Origin: SIG603 sp964370405
GTDB lineage: Bacteria; Bacillota; Clostridia; Oscillospirales; Acutalibacteraceae
Assembly: GCA_964370405.1 (NCBI GenBank)
Contig: CAYJJB010000088.1
Location: 1-6,811 of the forward strand
Direction of reading: 5' to 3'
Length of the DNA: 6,811 nt
The notes beneath the pieces are model-generated. The model ran no database searches. It worked only from the letters and a program-made list of their open reading frames with translations, and was not told the DNA's origin. Position numbers and translations under genes: made by a program. Positions 5,730 to 6,811 of the stretch are shown here, piece after piece. Every line of letters begins with the position of its first letter. Positions within the stretch are counted from its first letter, which is position 1.

Positions 5730-5736
5730 CCTCCTT
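5730..5736 (-). promoter_or_regulatory. Ribosome binding site that questions the connector start
   Basis: AAGGAGG on the minus strand is a near-perfect SD sequence. One base separates it from the ATG at 5728, too close for normal initiation. Seven bases separate it from the TTG at 5722. The SD also abuts the U-tract of the hairpin at 5744-5770, so folding or termination there could influence access. Confidence 0.7.
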
Positions 5737-5743
5737 AAAAATT

Positions 5744-5770
5744 GGGCAGTGGCGTGAATTACCACTGCCC
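5744..5770 (-). terminator. Hairpin terminator/attenuator after the capsid gene
   Basis: GGGCAGTGG (5744-5752) pairs perfectly with CCACTGCCC (5762-5770) around a 9-base loop. On the minus strand it is followed by AATTTTTAA, a U-tract of five. It lies about 25 bases after the capsid stop codon. Partial termination here would keep capsid transcripts abundant and lower the expression of neck and baseplate genes, matching their copy numbers in a virion. Confidence 0.75.
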
Positions 5771-5795
5771 TATATTCAAACTTATAAATTTTTTA

Positions 5796-6803
5796 TTATG
5801 GAGTTTTAATGCCTTTTGCAGCGTCTTTATATATTTTTGCAAAACCTGCAATTGTGCTTATTGTAGAGGTTTCAAGCTGTCTATCTATAAGCTTGTCATG
5901 CTCTATCAGTACAGGGCCTGCCTGAACCATTTCAAGCGCACAGTTTTTGTCAAGTCCTATAAGGGTTTTAGCTGCCATTGACGGAATATGTATTACATTT
6001 GCGCCAAGAGGAGTTGCAAGTTTGCCGCTTCCGTGGAAGTTAAGCCCTGCGTTTGCATCTTTAAACTCTGCAATTTGCATAAGGGTCTTAATCATGTCTG
6101 TACCTGCAATAATAGTGTTTAGGCTAAATGGTGATAAATCTCCCCAAAGTCCCACTATATCTCCATATGTAAGCGCCGCTGTTAGGGTTTTTGATGTTAG
6201 TGGGTTAGTGTTTCCATCGCCAGAGATAAGCACATCTACCGCATCTTTCATTTGACTTGTCGCAATATGTGCACCAATTTGTTTAAGCGTTACTGTAAAT
6301 AGGTCAATTTTTTGATATCTTAGTGCCTCGTAAGATGCTTTTAAAAGTCTTCCTCTTTTTTTAAGTGTAACTAAATTTTCTGCAGTGCTTACTGTTGTTT
6401 CAGGAATTGTCGCGCCCTCTGCCACCACAGATAAAGATTTTTCTGCATCTGTTAAGTCCGAATGTATGCTGCGATAATCCATTGAGTCAATTTTTGTAAC
6501 TGTTGCAACCATTTCAGGCAGTCTATTTACTTGCTCCATACCTTGTTTTATAGAGCGAGAAACATACTCTGGAAACAGTGCAGCACTTTGCGTTGTTGCA
6601 AAAAAGCTCTCCACAGGGTCTGATGCCTCTCCTGCTACTTTAATATTAAATCTTTTAAGTTGCCTTTGATAGGCATCAAGTTTTTCAAGTTCTGTTCCCA
6701 CATAATTTTTTGAGCTGTCTAAGTCCTCTAAAACTTGCGTAAAAGATTTACCTGCCACTCTGTACATATCTTTTTCTAAATTAATTTTTTCAAAATAAGC
6801 CAT
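5796..6803 (-). CDS. Major capsid protein, HK97 fold (XkdG-like)
   Basis: This 335-residue protein appears complete, starting 8 bases from the window edge, so its ribosome site is mostly out of view. The N-terminal helical region (1-60) is followed by ESFFATTQSAALFPEYVSR (65-83), characteristic of a clostridial/PBSX-type capsid family. Next comes AEGATIPET (128-136) leading into the strand LKKRGRLLKASYEALR (147-162), the usual E-loop-to-spine-helix transition of HK97-fold shells. The C-terminal part has the P-domain and A-domain strand pattern ending in IAGFAKIYKDA. Hundreds of copies form the DNA container. No long N-terminal scaffold domain is present, so a separate scaffold or protease gene would be expected to the right. 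It is the first gene of the visible operon and is followed by a hairpin terminator. Confidence 0.92.
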   Translation of the reverse strand: MAYFEKINLEKDMYRVAGKSFTQVLEDLDSSKNYVGTELEKLDAYQRQLKRFNIKVAGEASDPVESFFATTQSAALFPEYVSRSIKQGMEQVNRLPEMVATVTKIDSMDYRSIHSDLTDAEKSLSVVAEGATIPETTVSTAENLVTLKKRGRLLKASYEALRYQKIDLFTVTLKQIGAHIATSQMKDAVDVLISGDGNTNPLTSKTLTAALTYGDIVGLWGDLSPFSLNTIIAGTDMIKTLMQIAEFKDANAGLNFHGSGKLATPLGANVIHIPSMAAKTLIGLDKNCALEMVQAGPVLIEHDKLIDRQLETSTISTIAGFAKIYKDAAKGIKTP

Positions 6804-6811
6804 AAATACTT

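Noticed and set aside
727..6803. R-type bacteriocin (diffocin-like) or contractile injection system
   Set aside because: A major capsid protein and neck genes are present, and no sheath, tube or fibre is seen. Headless tail systems show the opposite pattern.

Overview
The window is AT-rich bacterial DNA, most likely from a Firmicute (anaerobic Clostridia-like). It has purine-rich Shine-Dalgarno (SD) sequences in front of nearly every gene, a Bacillus/Clostridium-type tRNA-Met, and a gene order matching the PBSX (xkd) phage family of Bacillus. Two genes end in TGA, so the standard bacterial code applies. The genus cannot be named from this sequence.

Left end (1-310): the 5' two-thirds of a tRNA-Met gene on the minus strand runs off the left edge. 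It has a textbook promoter (TTGACA, 17 bp, TATAAT) and a small leader hairpin. Positions 117-310 are AT-rich and hold only a weak plus-strand promoter candidate. A small plus-strand gene (311-505) encodes a 64-residue protein of unknown function.

Middle (506-726): this non-coding stretch is packed with inverted repeats. It has a 12-bp perfect hairpin followed by a U-tract on the minus strand, a 14-bp hairpin with one bulge, a long-range inverted repeat, and a bidirectional terminator. It ends the phage operon and may also be a structured RNA or a dispersed repeat.

Right (727-6803): one minus-strand block of phage morphogenesis genes, transcribed right to left. In order these are major capsid protein, a hairpin attenuator/terminator, three neck genes (connector, head-closure-like, tail-terminator-like), a 22-codon micro-ORF, then the baseplate set: LysM protein (XkdP-like), hub (XkdQ-like), spike (gpV-like), wedge (gp25/XkdS-like), baseplate J (XkdT-like) and YmfQ/XkdU-like. 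Genes are tightly packed, often overlapping by 4-20 bases, which fits one translationally coupled operon.

The striking feature is what is absent. In PBSX-type phages the sheath, tail tube, tail-assembly chaperone and tape measure genes lie between the neck and the LysM protein. Here that interval is under 80 bases and contains only the micro-ORF. No tail fibre, holin or endolysin follows the last baseplate gene; the operon stops at terminators next to a host-like tRNA. The surviving genes all look full-length and open. The block is therefore either a prophage remnant with a clean internal deletion or a reduced, possibly domesticated, capsid-plus-baseplate element whose tube parts are encoded elsewhere. 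Function names rest on recognising family features by eye; no database search was run.
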